The notes: generated from the sequence alone by a model not told the origin. A stretch of DNA of 64,000 nucleotides from Phyllostachys edulis (GCA_036346405.1 CM070551.1:59352488-59416487); one strand, 5' to 3'. Shown: positions 33,241 to 45,102, counted from the stretch's first letter. Program-made: numbers and translations.

Positions 33241-34819
33241 TTTTTGGATTATATAGACTGTTGAAAACGAATATAAAGTTTAACTTAGTGGAACCAATTA
33301 TATCATGGAAGTGTCTAAACATGAAGCACTGATTTGATTATCTGGGATCGAAAGGAGAGATTGGATTCAAACCAAATTTTAGTTGAATTAACTTGATTAT
33401 AGTACGTGATTGTTGGAGAATTAGTGTTTGAAATTGATGCAACAAAGGTGGTGATTAAAAGAAGAAAAAGATGGATTTTCATAACAATTCATGATGATAA
33501 TTTTTTGGTGAATTGGTTGAAATATGTAGAATGCGTAAACTTTGTGGAATTAATTGGATTATAGAATACACTAGAACACTATCTGCACTACGCTGCGCTT
33601 CGGTTGGCATCGTCGTAGTTCTTGTATAAATAAGTTTTTTTTATATTTTGGTCTGTCTGGAGATATATCAATACTCAGAAGGATCCACAGGGCAAGAAGA
33701 TGAACGTGTATGGAAAGTTAAGGTATCATCGGTAACAACATTATCTATGGAAAGCCAAGGCATTGCCCGGTATTGATCTATAGAATATGTACGTTTGAAA
33801 GTATAAGACATGTATAAACAATATTAAACAGGGAGGATGAGCATAACAGCACAATAGCAAAAGATACAAAAATAGATACAACATACGATGGATGGTCACA
33901 GAAGTACAAACGATTAGCACAGATCGGTCTAATAAACAGACAAGCCATCTGGCGAACATTAGCAGTTAAGTCAACACTTATTTTTCATACAGAAAGTAGG
34001 TCAGACATAGTTTAACAAAAGGTTGTGGCTTATCGTTTTGAGGCTACTGTTTGTGCATAAGCTCTGTATAAACGAAGTAAATGAAAAAATGTCAACATGA
34101 CAGGCGTGAGACAAGCAACAGGTTTTTTAAAAAAAAACTTGTGAAGGCATGCCCTGTTGTTTCATTTGCTGGAAGGTTCATCCATGTTTAGTCTTTTGAT
34201 GACGGTGCCTTTCTTTCTCAGGTACATTGCACTGTCAGTTGGTTAATAATGATTGCTTCACTACGCCATTGATCCTAGGGTGTTCGAACAGTAGACGTAG
34301 TTTCTGAGGCGTACACAATAAACATGTTTGGCATAGAAAATCTAGGTTTTGTTGAACATGTTTAGTTGGGGTACAACGAGTGGCTCGTCATCATCAGTGT
34401 AGATCATGTTCGACAACAAAGTTAGAGAATAAATATTAAGAATGGTGTTTAAAAACTGTAACAAGCGCCGATGTATCAGCTCTCATTTAAATAAGGAAAA
34501 ATTATTTGCCGGGATTAACCGTGGTAGGGATTTCCGCAAGCCTTCAGGAGGCATGTTAACATCACAGTACGTAGACCTGAAAATTGTACCGATGATTAGT
34601 ACTCTAACAGCGCATTAAACAGGATCAAAAACTCCTAGCTATGTCAGCTGATCATAGTTTGTCTTCAAATTCAAGGATGTCAACTGTTAAAATGTAAGAA
34701 GTCAAGCTGTTGAATCTAAAGGATTAGAAAGAATAATTGAACAAAAAGTTGTGATAAGGAGCACCATTAAGAGAACAGAAGAGCGTTGCAAATGAATGAC
34801 AAGATCTAGAAGACGACAT
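33241..34819. other. A/T-rich sequence, no gene recognised
   Basis: No frame with known similarity on either strand. It could hold decayed last exons or 3' flank of the ubiquitin protease pseudogene, but I found no C-terminal UBP motif (HYVAYRR-like) in it. Confidence 0.4.
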
Positions 34820-34839
34820 TAGTATACCAGGTGTCATGC

Positions 34840-35032
34840 CATTTTAAGATATAATTCCATGCAGGTTCAAAAAGAAGTATTCATTTGTGGATGCCCTTAG
34901 ACAATGAGTAATAGCCAACTGCTTTGTTGCTTGTGAAGAAACCGAACATGTTATTTCCTCTGGATCAAACATATGCTCAAGAATCGTAAGTGTCATAGTA
35001 AACCAAAAGTGCAGCGGTTTGCTAACCTTTTC
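34840..35032 (-). pseudogene. UBP exon with frameshifts and a deletion
   Basis: Begins after a CAG acceptor at 35033-35035. Reads EKVSK, shifts frame over about 40 bases, resumes EHMFDPEEITCSVSSQATKQ, then jumps to RASTNEY with an internal segment missing. Confidence 0.72.
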
Positions 35033-35168
35033 CTGACTCAGATATCAATGTGGGGCATCCAATCAAAGGTTAACAGAGGTAGAAGTACAACCTCATCACC
35101 AAATATGGCCTTAACAAAATTTTCAGTGCATTGATGAAGCTAAAAGAAATAAAAAGAAATGTAATTAC

Positions 35169-35300
35169 CTCATCAACCTCTGATTTAAGAGAGAGATTTT
35201 TGGCAACAGCGTTATGCCAACAGCCATCACAACGATAATTGTCAAGATGCTCCAGCACAGTAAAGTACTTAAGGCAATCCACCAAACTACACACATTGAT
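35169..35300 (-). pseudogene. UBP exon with the CxxC zinc-ribbon motif
   Basis: Flanked by TTTAG (acceptor) and GAG|GTAATTAC (donor). YRCDGCWH carries the Cys pair of the ubiquitin protease fingers region. The open frame is continuous. Confidence 0.82.
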
Positions 35301-35419
35301 CTAAATATTATACAATAAGACAGACAAAAAGGGGTTAAAAAGCATTATGAATAATGCATGGATCATAAGCAGCAGTTAATGTATCTTGAATTAACAAACT
35401 ATGGAAGGTTGACTTGGAC

Positions 35420-35475
35420 CTATAATATCTCCATTTATATCAGGCACAGGTGATAGAGGCAAGACGAAAAGAACT
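35420..35475 (-). pseudogene. Short UBP exon remnant
   Basis: Encodes VLPLSPVPDINGDIIG, the segment that precedes the CSLVDCL exon in UBP27-type proteins. The donor (TAGGTCC) is poor. Confidence 0.6.
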
Positions 35476-35479
35476 ATGT

Positions 35480-36745
35480 ATGCTTTCAACAAACTATATA
35501 AAAAAGCTACTCCCTTTGTTACTAAATAGTAGTCGCTATAGAGACCGTGAGCCAGAATTTAAAATGCTGACCGCTAAAATACACAAAGGACTATTTGGCT
35601 TCTTCAAATGAAATAACATCAAAGTCCCAAAATCTCTAAATAAGTTTATACAATACTGATTCTAGACCGGCACTGCATTCCCCAACGGAGATCTTGAAAA
35701 TGGTAAAAGGTTCAACATTCCATATTAACAATATTACATTTTAAAAGGGAACTTAAAGCAAAACTAAGAGGCATTGGTTTGGACGTTTCCTCGTGTAGCA
35801 TGACAACATTTCCAAGCAAATCATCTGGAGAGTAAACAAAACCGTCACAGGTAACAAGTGCCTATCAAGTAAATGTTCTCTGATTTAGCATTAGCCTCAA
35901 ACATATGATGCTGCCACACATGAAGCACAATCCCATCGCGTGGCAGTGCAGAGGGCAAAGCAGCTGCGAAGCAGCTAGATGAAACGTAACAAAAAACAAC
36001 AGGACAAAGGAAAATGTACCTTGGATGCGCTCTACATCATCAGGAAAATGCACGATTGAAACGAAAGCATGGGACATGCAGCACACCACTGGATAGAGGG
36101 TGTATGATGATATAGTAATTGTTGACACGAATAAATTGTAGGACATAGTTATAGAGGACATGGAAAAGGGAATCTATAGATGACGCTAAATAAGAGAATC
36201 AGAGAAAACGAATCGCCTATGGAGCTCAACCTAATGGTAATCCAACCATTTTTTGCTGAAGCTCAACCTAAGTTCATTTTGAAGCTCCTCTTTAATAAAC
36301 ATGTAATTTATGTATAAGTACATGGATGCTAGAGGCAGCAATATCAGAACTTAATAATATCTATACGTATGGTTTGCTTATAAACAAATATCGAAATCTA
36401 TAGTATAAGAGATGTCGATAGCAGTAAACCTACCATTTTCTGGGCAAACTAAGTACAGGTAAAAATCTAGTTCATCTATCTGTTCAAAGCTAGAAATAGT
36501 GGAAATGCTGTGTTGACAACTGGACTAATCATATCCTTGCTTGACAACATTCTAAGAGAAAATCCTCATTAAAAAAAGCAATTGTGCCATAGGTGGTGCA
36601 TAAACCTTGAGAACCAGTCAAAATAAACACATGGCTATTGGAGGATGACCCTCTTTAGAGCAAATTATTAAGTGGAGGATAGGACTTTCTAGAGCAAATT
36701 GGCATTAAAAAAAATGCACTCAACCTTCAGTAGTAAATGTCATAT
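35480..36745. other. Intron-like A/T-rich sequence of the UBP pseudogene
   Basis: A minus-strand frame (36161-36010) reading CCMSHAFVSIVHFPDDVERIQ ends at a plausible GT donor, but I do not recognise it. Nothing else is supported. Confidence 0.35.
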
Positions 36746-36911
36746 GGGAAAAGAAGATGTATATCTACAGCTCCATCCGGCACATAGTAGTTTCCTTGTT
36801 TTCGTAATTCTCAATACAATTATTATGGGGGAAAAGAAGATGTACAACTACAGCTCTATCCGGCATATAATAGTTCCCTGCCTTTCCTAACTATCAATAA
36901 AGTTACTATGG
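36746..36911. repeat. 84 bp tandem duplication
   Basis: GGAAAAGAAGATGTA starts both units (about 36746 and 36830). CTACAGCTCCATCCGGCA and CTACAGCTCTATCCGGCA mark the same position in each. Confidence 0.85.
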
Positions 36912-37134
36912 TTGCATCTGCACAGAGGTTTACAAACCAAAGAAAACTACTAGGAGATCAGAGCAATCAAAAAAGAAGAAAAGCAAGGTGAGGAAATAAC
37001 AACACTTACTGTTCAGAAGAAGATTAGGGGATATGAAATACTAAATTTGATACGGTTGTTCTGCAAGCTGTGTGTGGCTAAACTTTCCAGAACAGTAGTG
37101 TTTTTTTTGGTATGATCTGATGCAATTCCTACTT

Positions 37135-38455
37135 GTTCAAGCAAAATATAGCTTTCACACAATAAAATATTGTCAATAGGTCTTATAGCCCAAAACAATA
37201 AAAAAAACAGAGGAAAATTAAGACAAGCCACACTCAAAACTAAATTAGGAGTTATTGTTTCTCAAAACAAGAAGGAAAATAGTTAGGACTTCTGCGATAT
37301 AATAGAAATAAAACATGACCTAGGAAAATTGTGTCCCCATATGCTTCTTTTCTTTTGTGGATATATGCTTGTTCAAAAGATATTTCTCTGCAATAATTCG
37401 TACTTGTTTGGAGTAACTCCTCTGTCTAAATATGAAAGCCCCCTAACCTAATTGGAACCATGCTATTTGAAACATATGGCTGAATCACACTGTCACAAAA
37501 TGATAAGTAGACAAAAAAGTTGCAAATCCAAGCGAGCTTTCAATTGAACTCACCGCTCCAACCTAAAAAATGGCATCAATTTTGTGGTAGCTGCCTGATG
37601 AAAACATGAAACATGTCTGCTTCATCAAACAAATCATTTCCTGTTGCAAATTAGATAAGATTATTTACCATATAACTTCGATAACATGCTGAATGCAATA
37701 AGGGCAGACAAAAAAAGTAAATTACCTTTCAATCATAAGATTCTGGATGGCAAGCAAATATAGCTTTTACATAATGAACTATTGTCAATAGCCCCTATAG
37801 CCCAAAATAATATGAAAAAACGGAAAAACAGAGGAAAATTAAGACATGCCACACTTGAAAATGAATTATGAGCTATTGTTTCTCAAAACAGGAAGGATAA
37901 TAGTCAGGCCTTGTGTGATATACTCAAAATAAAACACGACCTAGGTAAATTGTGTACGTATATGCTTCTTGTGTGGATCTATGTCTGTTCCCAAAAGATT
38001 TCTCAACAATAATTCGTCCTTGTTTGGAGTAGCTCCTTTGTGTAAATCTGAACAGGCCCTAACCTAAGTGGAAACATGTTATTCGAAACATATGGATGAA
38101 TGACACTATCGCACTCCTTTGTCTAAATCTGAAAGCCCCCTAACCTAAGTGAAAACATGCTATTGGAAACATCTGGATGAATCACACTATCACAGAATGA
38201 TAAGTAGACAAAAAAGGTGCAAATCCAAGTGATCTTTCAATTGAACTTACCCCTCCAACCTAAAAAAATGGCATCAATTATGTGGTAGCTGCCTACTTGA
38301 TGAAAAGAATAAATATGTTTGCTTCATCAAACAAATCATTTCCTGTTGCAAATTCGATAAGATTATTTACCATCCAACTTCAATAACATGCTAAATGCAA
38401 AAAGGGCAGACCAAAAAAAGGGAAGTACCTTACGATCATAAGATTCTGGATGACA
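37135..38455. repeat. Tandem duplication of about 620-700 bp, with a nested 80 bp duplication
   Basis: 37135-37751 and 37752-38455 align throughout. Each runs from GCAA(A)ATATAGCTTT to CATAAGATTCTGGATG. The second unit is longer because an 80 bp block (CTCCTTTGT...ACACTATC, about 38032-38111) is itself doubled. Both units end, on the minus strand, in CATCCAGAATCTTATGAT before an AAG|GTA donor-like site. The duplication therefore includes an exon edge of the minus-strand pseudogene. Confidence 0.85.
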
Positions 38456-39149
38456 TTGACAGCTTACATTGCGACCGGGAAGGGAGATCGAGGGGGAGGG
38501 AGAAGCAGGTGGCGGCGGGTGGAGAGGGAGGGAAGCGGAGAAGGGAGAGGGAGAGGGAGGGGAAGGGGAGTCGAAGAGGGAGAGGGCAGCGGCTGCGCGG
38601 CGCTGGAGGGTAGACTGGCGGCAAAGGCAGGGACGGGACGCGAAGGGGAAAGGGAAGGGGAAGAAGACGGAGGAAGGCCGGGGGTGACGGGGGAGGAAGG
38701 GGAAGAAGACCTAGCACCTCGCTGGGCTGGCCTCAAACCCGGCGGCCACCGCTGCGACCCTGTGGAGGGAGGACAGGTGGCGGAGGCATGGATGGGAGGA
38801 GAAAGGGAGAAAGGAAGGGGAAGGGGAAGAAGATGGAGTTAGACCAAGGGTGCGGTGGGGGAGGAAGGGGAAGAAGGCTGAGGGAGCGGCGGCGGTTGGC
38901 GAGGGAGGTCGAGCAGCAGGCATAGGAGGGAGAGGGAGAGGAGAGGAGAGGGAATGGAGGCAGTGATTAGGAGGAGATGCGGCGTGGGATCGAGCGGAGG
39001 GAGAGAGGAGGCGGGGCGCAGCTGTTCGCCTGTCGTTCCCACCGAGCGTGCCAGCTCGATCGGGCGGCCCCAAGCCGCTCGCTACGTGATTGGACGGACG
39101 TCTTATTCCTGCCGACGTAGCCTGCCTGGCTGAGCTCCAATTCCACTAG

Positions 39150-39405
39150 CTTTAATAATCTAATAGATTTGGTTGGATAAGATGTTTTTATACAACATGC
39201 CCTAACCTCCATGACCAAGGATACCTGTAGGATCAAAGTCATTTGTTGCCTTTTCTAATTCCTCTAAAGAGAAAATCTTTGTCTTGTCACTTGCATTTTC
39301 ATCAGACGATATTAGTTGTTCTAGAAGAAGGCATTGGTTCTTCCGAAAATGCTTCCTACGTAGTTACTTTTGGTTGTCTCTTTTCCATATACAGATGAGA
39401 AATAT
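39150..39405 (-). pseudogene. Wall-associated receptor kinase (WAK) fragment
   Basis: On the minus strand it reads LRRKHFRKNQCLLLEQLISS, then DENASDKTKIFSLEELEKAT and NDFDPTGILGHGG, a stop, and GMLYKNILSNQ. This is the juxtamembrane part and glycine-loop start of the kinase domain of WAK-type receptors, which sense pectin at the cell wall. Stops lie inside the glycine loop (GHGG*GML) and before LRRKH. The ATP-binding Lys and the rest of the kinase are absent. The extracellular part is not seen. It sits just upstream of the UBP leader and is probably a separate gene fragment. Confidence 0.85.
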
Positions 39406-39674
39406 TGCACTTAAGCTGAAAAGGAGAACACCAAAGCCAGAGAAAAAGCCTAAACAAAGAGGGCCTAAGCCCAATGGAAATACCTGTAATAAATATGCTC
39501 CTTAGTCTTGTCCTGTTTTGACTTGTTCATATTCATTGTGAAATTAACATTCATAGAACTCGCCTAATAGAAGATTTTCCTTTTTTGGCGACGTGCACTG
39601 CATTGTTATAGTATTGTATTAAGTTTTGTATGGACAATCGGTGCAATGGAATCTTCCTGTATAGTATTAGAGTA
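39406..39674. other. No gene recognised; left part of a dispersed repeat
   Basis: 39560-39674 resembles 41092-41200 (shared GTGCACTGCATTGTT, AGTATTGTATT and GCAATGG). The rest holds a short Lys/Pro-rich frame (39395-39505) without support. Confidence 0.4.
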
Positions 39675-40436
39675 CTAGTTCGGTCCAAGTAGAGGTGCTA
39701 GAGGTGTTAGCACCTCGACCACATCTTGTCGTTGATCAATCGGTGCAAAAGCGAACAATCGCTTCAAGACCCTCACTTTGTTGGACGATTAGCGATTAGC
39801 AAAAACCGAAGGAAAGGAAATGATCCGTTTAGTCCCGATCTGAACCCTCCGCACTCATGCTCCAGTGACCTCCGATGCTTCATGTGTCTCCAATCTCATC
39901 ATCGAGACTACAATAAACCAAACCGGCCGGTGAGATTAGGACCAATGAATTTTTCCTCTGTGTGAAGAAAAATACACCACTGAATTAGCCGTGCTATTGC
40001 TTGAATGAACTATGATTAAGACAAGACGATGTCCGTTCACAAAGCTTCCTTGCAACAAGATCTGTATGCTAAATTGTGGAGGGAGGCGATTGCGCTTCTT
40101 GGCCAGACGGCGTCAGATGCATCACCAAGAGAGTTGCCCGTTAACGTTCTACATGGCGCCGGGTGGCCGTGATTACAAAGTACAACCCCAACATATTGTT
40201 CTCGCCCGATAGATTTGGAGCACAAGGACTCGTTAGGGGGCTTGATGGCACGACGGCGAGCTCATGCCGGTGCCTAACATAGGGAACTGTCAAAAGAGTG
40301 AAGATCGAATTACCTCTATACCCCTGTTTTGTAGAACCGCTCTTATACACCGGTGGTGTAAGATTCAGGTGTTGAGTCACAATGTCCGTCCGATTGAGTT
40401 CTATGGACGGTCAATAAACTTTTGAAGGACCAAACC
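39675..40436. mobile_element. Possible 0.76 kb non-autonomous insertion
   Basis: Sequence on both sides (to 39674, and from about 40437 CATAGTATTGTGCTATACTCC) resembles one continuous stretch at 41092-41230, so this block looks inserted. Its ends, GTTCGGTCC and (reversed) GTTTGGTCC, could be short inverted termini. No coding similarity is certain. Confidence 0.4.
39692..39716. other. Perfect hairpin GAGGTGCTA / TAGCACCTC
   Basis: Nine-base arms (39692-39700, 39708-39716) separated by seven bases, near the left end of the putative insertion. Confidence 0.9.
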
Positions 40437-41210
40437 ATTCCTCATAGTATTGTGCTATACTCCTTTACAAATTCTCGTGATTGCACTTGCTGCAGCTGAT
40501 CCAGACTGCGGGGGAGTGTTAGAAGACAAGGCCTCTCATGGCTCCTCTCGTGATCAACATGCGCTGCACATTGCTCGAGACTCGATCGCCGTGTTACGAA
40601 CCGGACTCGATCCAACCGAGGCATTCTTTGCCCGATTCGATGAGAGGCGCATGGCCGGTTCCAGCTTGTATACGTTACCACTTGTACTGCTTACCGTGTT
40701 AGACAACAACACATGTACATGTACATGTACATGTATGACTAGGAAAAAGGTGTGTTCCTATCTAATTTGTTTGCCTACTATTCGTTTCACCTACTGAGTT
40801 GTTGACCTCACATGGCACCTTGTTATCATGTATGGATCGAGTCCTCATTACTGATTATATATGAAGCTTTGGTGGTAACATTGCAAACAATGTGTGCCTT
40901 TTCCTCTTTTAGAAGCATTTTTTACTCCCGGGAGTAACTAGTCCTAGTACTCACAGATTTAGAGATGTGTACTCCCAGAATTGAAGATACATCATGTATA
41001 TTTCTGTAATAAGTTTATATTCTTGCTGCTTGATGTGTGCAAGCTGCCATGTACGGTGGGAAGGTAGAGAAGAATGATAGGATTGTGAGAATTAGTATTT
41101 TGCCTTTTTGTCAAGGTGCACTGCATTGTTGTAGTATCATATTGTGTTTTATAAGGGCACTCGGAGCAATGGTATGTCCCCATAGTATTTTGGCATACTC
41201 CTTCACAAAT
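40437..41210. other. Low-information sequence with a copia-like PPT/LTR start
   Basis: GCGGGGGAGTGTTAGAAGAC (about 40508-40527) looks like a polypurine tract followed by an LTR start, but no opposite end was found. Otherwise nothing recognised apart from the hexanucleotide repeat and the dispersed repeat copy at 41092-41200. Confidence 0.35.
40711..40735. repeat. (ACATGT)n microsatellite
   Basis: Four uninterrupted units of a self-complementary hexamer. Confidence 0.95.
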
Positions 41211-41866
41211 GCCTGGTGTGTTGCAATCGTCAATATCTGCAACATCGTAGTAAGATGAGACAAATTCACAAAAGAAAAAGGTTACTATTTATTATATGTC
41301 AGACTGTCGGACCCGGATTTCACAAATCCAAATCCTCTGTGAAAACACTATGCCATTCCTTTAATTAGTAGATAGCACTCACAGATACATAACTAAATCA
41401 TTTCATACACGTGGTGAAATAAACCATGTAATATATTACAAACATCAGAGTAACATAGACCGCGTCGGGTCGAGTTTTACAATAAGGGCCGAACATGCCA
41501 AATGATTACATTACAAAAGTAGCGGAAACGATAGCGGTGCCTGGTGTGTTGCAATCGTCAATAGCTGCAACGTCTTAGTAAGATGAGACAAATTCACAAA
41601 AGAAAAAGGGTACTATTTATTCTATGTCAGTCTATTGAAACCGGATTTCACAAATCCAAATCCTCTGTGAAAACACTGTGCTATTCCCTGGATCAATAGA
41701 TAGCACTCACACATACATAACTGAATCATTTCATACACGTGGTGAACTAAACCATGTAATATATTACAAACATCAGAGTGATATAGACCACGTCGGGTCG
41801 AGTTTTACAACAAGAGTTGAACATGCCAAATGATTACATTACAAAAGTAGCGGAAACAACAGAGGA
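41211..41866. repeat. 328 bp tandem duplication across an LTR end
   Basis: GCCTGGTGTGTTGCAATCG starts both units (41211 and 41539). They are roughly 90% alike up to CGGAAAC. Each unit contains about 86 bases of flank plus the terminal part of the minus-strand long LTR, beginning TGTCAG. Confidence 0.92.
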
Positions 41867-44552
41867 AACAAAAGGGATAGAGCACGTTTCTCCACAGGCA
41901 AGCGACTGGGATAACCTGTGTACGACTGATATTAACCAAGGACTTAGATAATATCAGTTGTACGCAAGTACCGAACGAGCCAGCTAGACTGAGGCGAGAC
42001 CTAGACTAACAAAATTAGACTATTCTTCATCATTTCCTTGTCCATCAACTTTGGGATTCTCGTAGTAGGCGTAATCTCCATGATCCACGGGTTCTGAGGG
42101 TTTGGGAATGAGCACAACTTCTGTGCTCGCAAGTCGGCACACAAGATGCAATAATATACATGCAAGGCTTAACAAGGGTGGCTCAGATTCTTTTATTTGC
42201 TAAAGCAATGTTTTCAATTATCAGTATTAGTAAATCCCATCACTTAGCATTTTAACCAAATTGCATTTTATTAAAGAGAATAATTGTGCAATATTAAATA
42301 CAGCGAAGGTTACCTCCACATATGCTTATTTTGATTGTGGTTACATCCACCATTTAACATCACTGAGCACGATGATCCAAGAAATATCCAAAATCAAGGT
42401 TACACCAGCCCAACAAGTTTTTATCCCATCCACAAAGATTTTTCAAATAGAACTAACTCTAGTAAGTTCTCATGTCCGCCTTTGACCATAGGCACGGTTG
42501 TTTAAACAATTTATGCTCCGCAAAGGTTTTACACTGTACCCACAAGAGACAATCAACTCGTTGCTCCACATGATTCCTTGGTCATGTAGTTGAGTGATCA
42601 TCACAGTAACCTTTCAAATTACCTCGCCCTTTCCGTCATCTCACCCATATAGGCTGCTCCCACAAGTTGTGGGCCCCATAAGTTGTGCGGGATGTTCACC
42701 TCAGCGACTAGCGTAGCTGGATTACCCACAACGACTAGCGCGATTGGCAACTTCACCTTGCATCAGTGTCCCATTCAAGCCGGATGTATCCAATGCTTGC
42801 ACTATCCCATTACCCCTCTAGCGAGATGACTTTCAGGGTTCAATAAATTTATTAGGTCAAGTTGTACTTTACAGACTTGTGGTTGCACATGTTTTACAAT
42901 GGGAGGTCATGCTAAGATTAAGTCCTTAAGTCATCCGGGCGGTTCATACCATATTCCACACATTCTCGTATTACGTCAGCACCCACTATCATACCATCTG
43001 CCCAGATATGGTAATAGCAGTTTATTAGGGTTTTGAGGAGTAAAACCAGATTTATCTCAAATACTTCAGTCATGTTCCTCCAATGTCTGCCCAAAATCAT
43101 TTCATGTTTCTAAAAGATTATGATTAGGGCATTTAATGCCCCGGTACTTAAGCAAGACTAGCATGTCGCTTAAGTACAACTTATAACTAGTAATTTACCA
43201 CATAGTTACTAGAGTGACATGGAATAATGGATTCAATTGCCAAAAGATGGTATAACAATTAATTAATCATCAAATGGGTATTTAACTACCTTAATATTTA
43301 ACATACATTTGCTTAAAGAATTAAACCATAAAACTTTGGTAATTTAAAGGAACATAATTTGCATAAAATGTAGGCTCAAAATTATCAAAGTATTGACTCG
43401 CCTGGGTTAAAGATAAGAGAGTCTTGATAGTCTTGTGCTTAATCAAATTGGAGATCTCCCGCTTCTTCGAACTCTAATCGGACGAATGTACCAGAAAAAG
43501 GTCAAACAAGCAAAGAGAACAAATAAATACTAAAGAATTATTAAATAAACTCCAAATTAAACAAGACTACTGCCAAAAGCAAGATCTTGAATTTAGACAA
43601 ATTTATAAACAAATTTTATAATTTTTGGAGTTATAACGAAGGAGAACGGAGCTATCGAAGTTTTGCTTTTGAAATAAAATGGGGAAATAAAAAGGAGAGA
43701 GAGAAATTGTCACACTGACAACCGAGACCCTCTGAACAGTGGCATGGCTCACGTGTACAATGCATGGACTGGTAGGTCAACATGCACTGTGCACCGGTCC
43801 ATGGGTCCGTGCTGTGCACCGGGCCCACTTGTCATTGGGTTGCAATGAATCAGCCCTTAATGGACCTCATTAATTTAGCAGTGGGGTCATGCGACATTGA
43901 CTCAGTGTAGCATTTAAACGGTAAACACTACACCACCCTTAAATATATATTTTGGGGGGTTTAAATAAGCGCCACAAAGCCGCCCGATTCGGCGGGCGAG
44001 AGAGAGCTAGGGCTCCTTGTCACCGGCAAGGGAGCTAATGGTGGCGGTCGATGATACCAAAAACGGGGTCCTTGGCGCCGTGCGAACCTCTAGGCAAAAG
44101 GGTGCAGCCGGATTTGGCGACTAGAGTGGCCGACGACGAGCTCCAGCAGTGGGGAGGAGACCGCCCAAGGTGCTACGGCAGCGCAGAGCGAGGGAGCTTA
44201 ATTCCAGGCTATGAGGGCATCTAAGGGTGACAAGGAACTCACCTACGGTGTCGGAGAGGATCAAGGAGGTTCGAGACGGCTTGCCGATGGGACCCTGAGG
44301 CGGCGGCGGTGAGGCTTGCATGGAGGGCTCGATGGAGAGGGAGAAGAAGGTCGGCAAGGCTTGGGGTGTCTTCGGGATGATGGTGTGGTGCTCCAAGCGA
44401 CAGCAATTTGAATGAGGCGCCTCGAGACTCGGTCGGTGATGATGGGCGACAAACGGTCGAAAGCAAAGGAGAACAGGCTCAGGTGGCGCTCAGGGACGAA
44501 GAAAGCGATGGGAGGTCGATTGAGAGTGGGGTGGAGGCGAGGGGAGCTCTGG
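41297..44552 (-). repeat. Long LTR, minus orientation, copy E
   Basis: Its 3' end (plus-strand TGTCAGACTGTCGGACCCGG) is doubled by the 328 bp duplication. Further in, GCAAGTCGGCACAC, ATGCAAGGCTTAACAAG and ACTTAGCATTTTA match the other minus-strand copies (53970-54110, 61020-61090). A G-rich block (43980-44550) is the reverse complement of the pyrimidine-rich leader seen in other copies. The 5' end is missing at 44552, where copy D starts. Confidence 0.68.
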
Positions 44553-44683
44553 TGTCAGACCCCAAATTTAGAACTTGGGATCTACTGTGTATATTTGTGC
44601 TATTCCTTGGATCAGTAGCTGGCACACACAGTTACATTGTTGGTTCAAATTCATATCACGAAAATATAAAGTTATTGCATAAT
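44553..44683 (-). repeat. Long LTR copy D, 3' end piece
   Basis: Begins TGTCAGACCCCAAATTTAG on the plus strand, matching the other LTR ends. Interrupted by the CACTA element and continues at 53702. Confidence 0.75.
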
Positions 44684-44699
44684 CACTACTACAGAAAAG

Positions 44700-45075
44700 G
44701 CCTTCTGAGCGGTTCAAAAAACGCCATCACGAGGCGGTTAGTGAGCCGCCCGAGTTTATGGGTCGATGTGCATTAGGTCATCACGAGATGGTTTTCAACC
44801 GTCAGTAATACATACTATCACGCAGCGGTTTGTAGGCGCGGCAAATGCGTGATAATCGATTACCACTGACGATGCGTAGATGAAACCGTGCGTGATGATC
44901 GACTACCACGCACGATGCGTAGATGAAACCGTGCGTGATGATGCGACTACCGCAGACGATACGTAGATGAAACCGTGCGTGATAGTGGACTATCACGAGC
45001 GGTTTCATCTACGCAACCGCTCAGGTAATAATCGATTATCCTGAGCGGTTTCATCTACTGCACCGTGCGTGGTAG
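44700..45075. repeat. CACTA subterminal repeat array, left end
   Basis: Repeated units of GAAACCGTGCGTGATGAT, CGATGCGTAGATGAAACCG and TGAGCGGTTTCATCTAC in both orientations. In CACTA elements such arrays bind the TNPA protein. Confidence 0.88.
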
Positions 45076-45102
45076 TCTTTGCATTGCTAAATCTATTTAC
45101 GC

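Larger units (their letters stand above)
34820..39100 (-). pseudogene. UBP27-like ubiquitin carboxyl-terminal hydrolase pseudogene
   Basis: Three minus-strand exons are recognisable. One (about 35475-35420) encodes LPLSPVPDINGDIIG. The next (35300-35169) encodes CSLVDCLKYFTVLEHLDNYRC followed by DGCWHNAVAKNLSLKSEVDE and ends in a good GT donor. The third (35032 to about 34840) starts after CAG and encodes EKVSK, FDPEEITCSVSSQATKQL and AITHC. The family removes ubiquitin from proteins; plant UBP27 sits on the mitochondrial outer membrane. Damage: the third exon needs two frame changes between EKVSK and EHMFDPEE. About nine codons (a PKILCIHLQ-type segment) are deleted after AITHC. The exon 1-2 junction cannot be joined in frame, and no Cys box was found. 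A GC-rich leader (39100-38460) may be the first exon and promoter side. Inferred dead. Confidence 0.7.

Noticed and set aside
35505..35535. CTCCCTTTGTTACTAAATA, resembling a Stowaway MITE terminus
   Set aside because: No matching inverted end or TA duplication found within a few hundred bases.
37416..37445. AACTCCTCTGTCTAAATATG, Stowaway-like
   Set aside because: It occurs within the duplicated intron block and has no partner terminus.
38436..39073. Several Arg/Gly- or Pro/Ser-rich frames on both strands
   Set aside because: Purine/pyrimidine-biased sequence gives open frames in all directions. At most it is 5' leader of the minus-strand UBP pseudogene.
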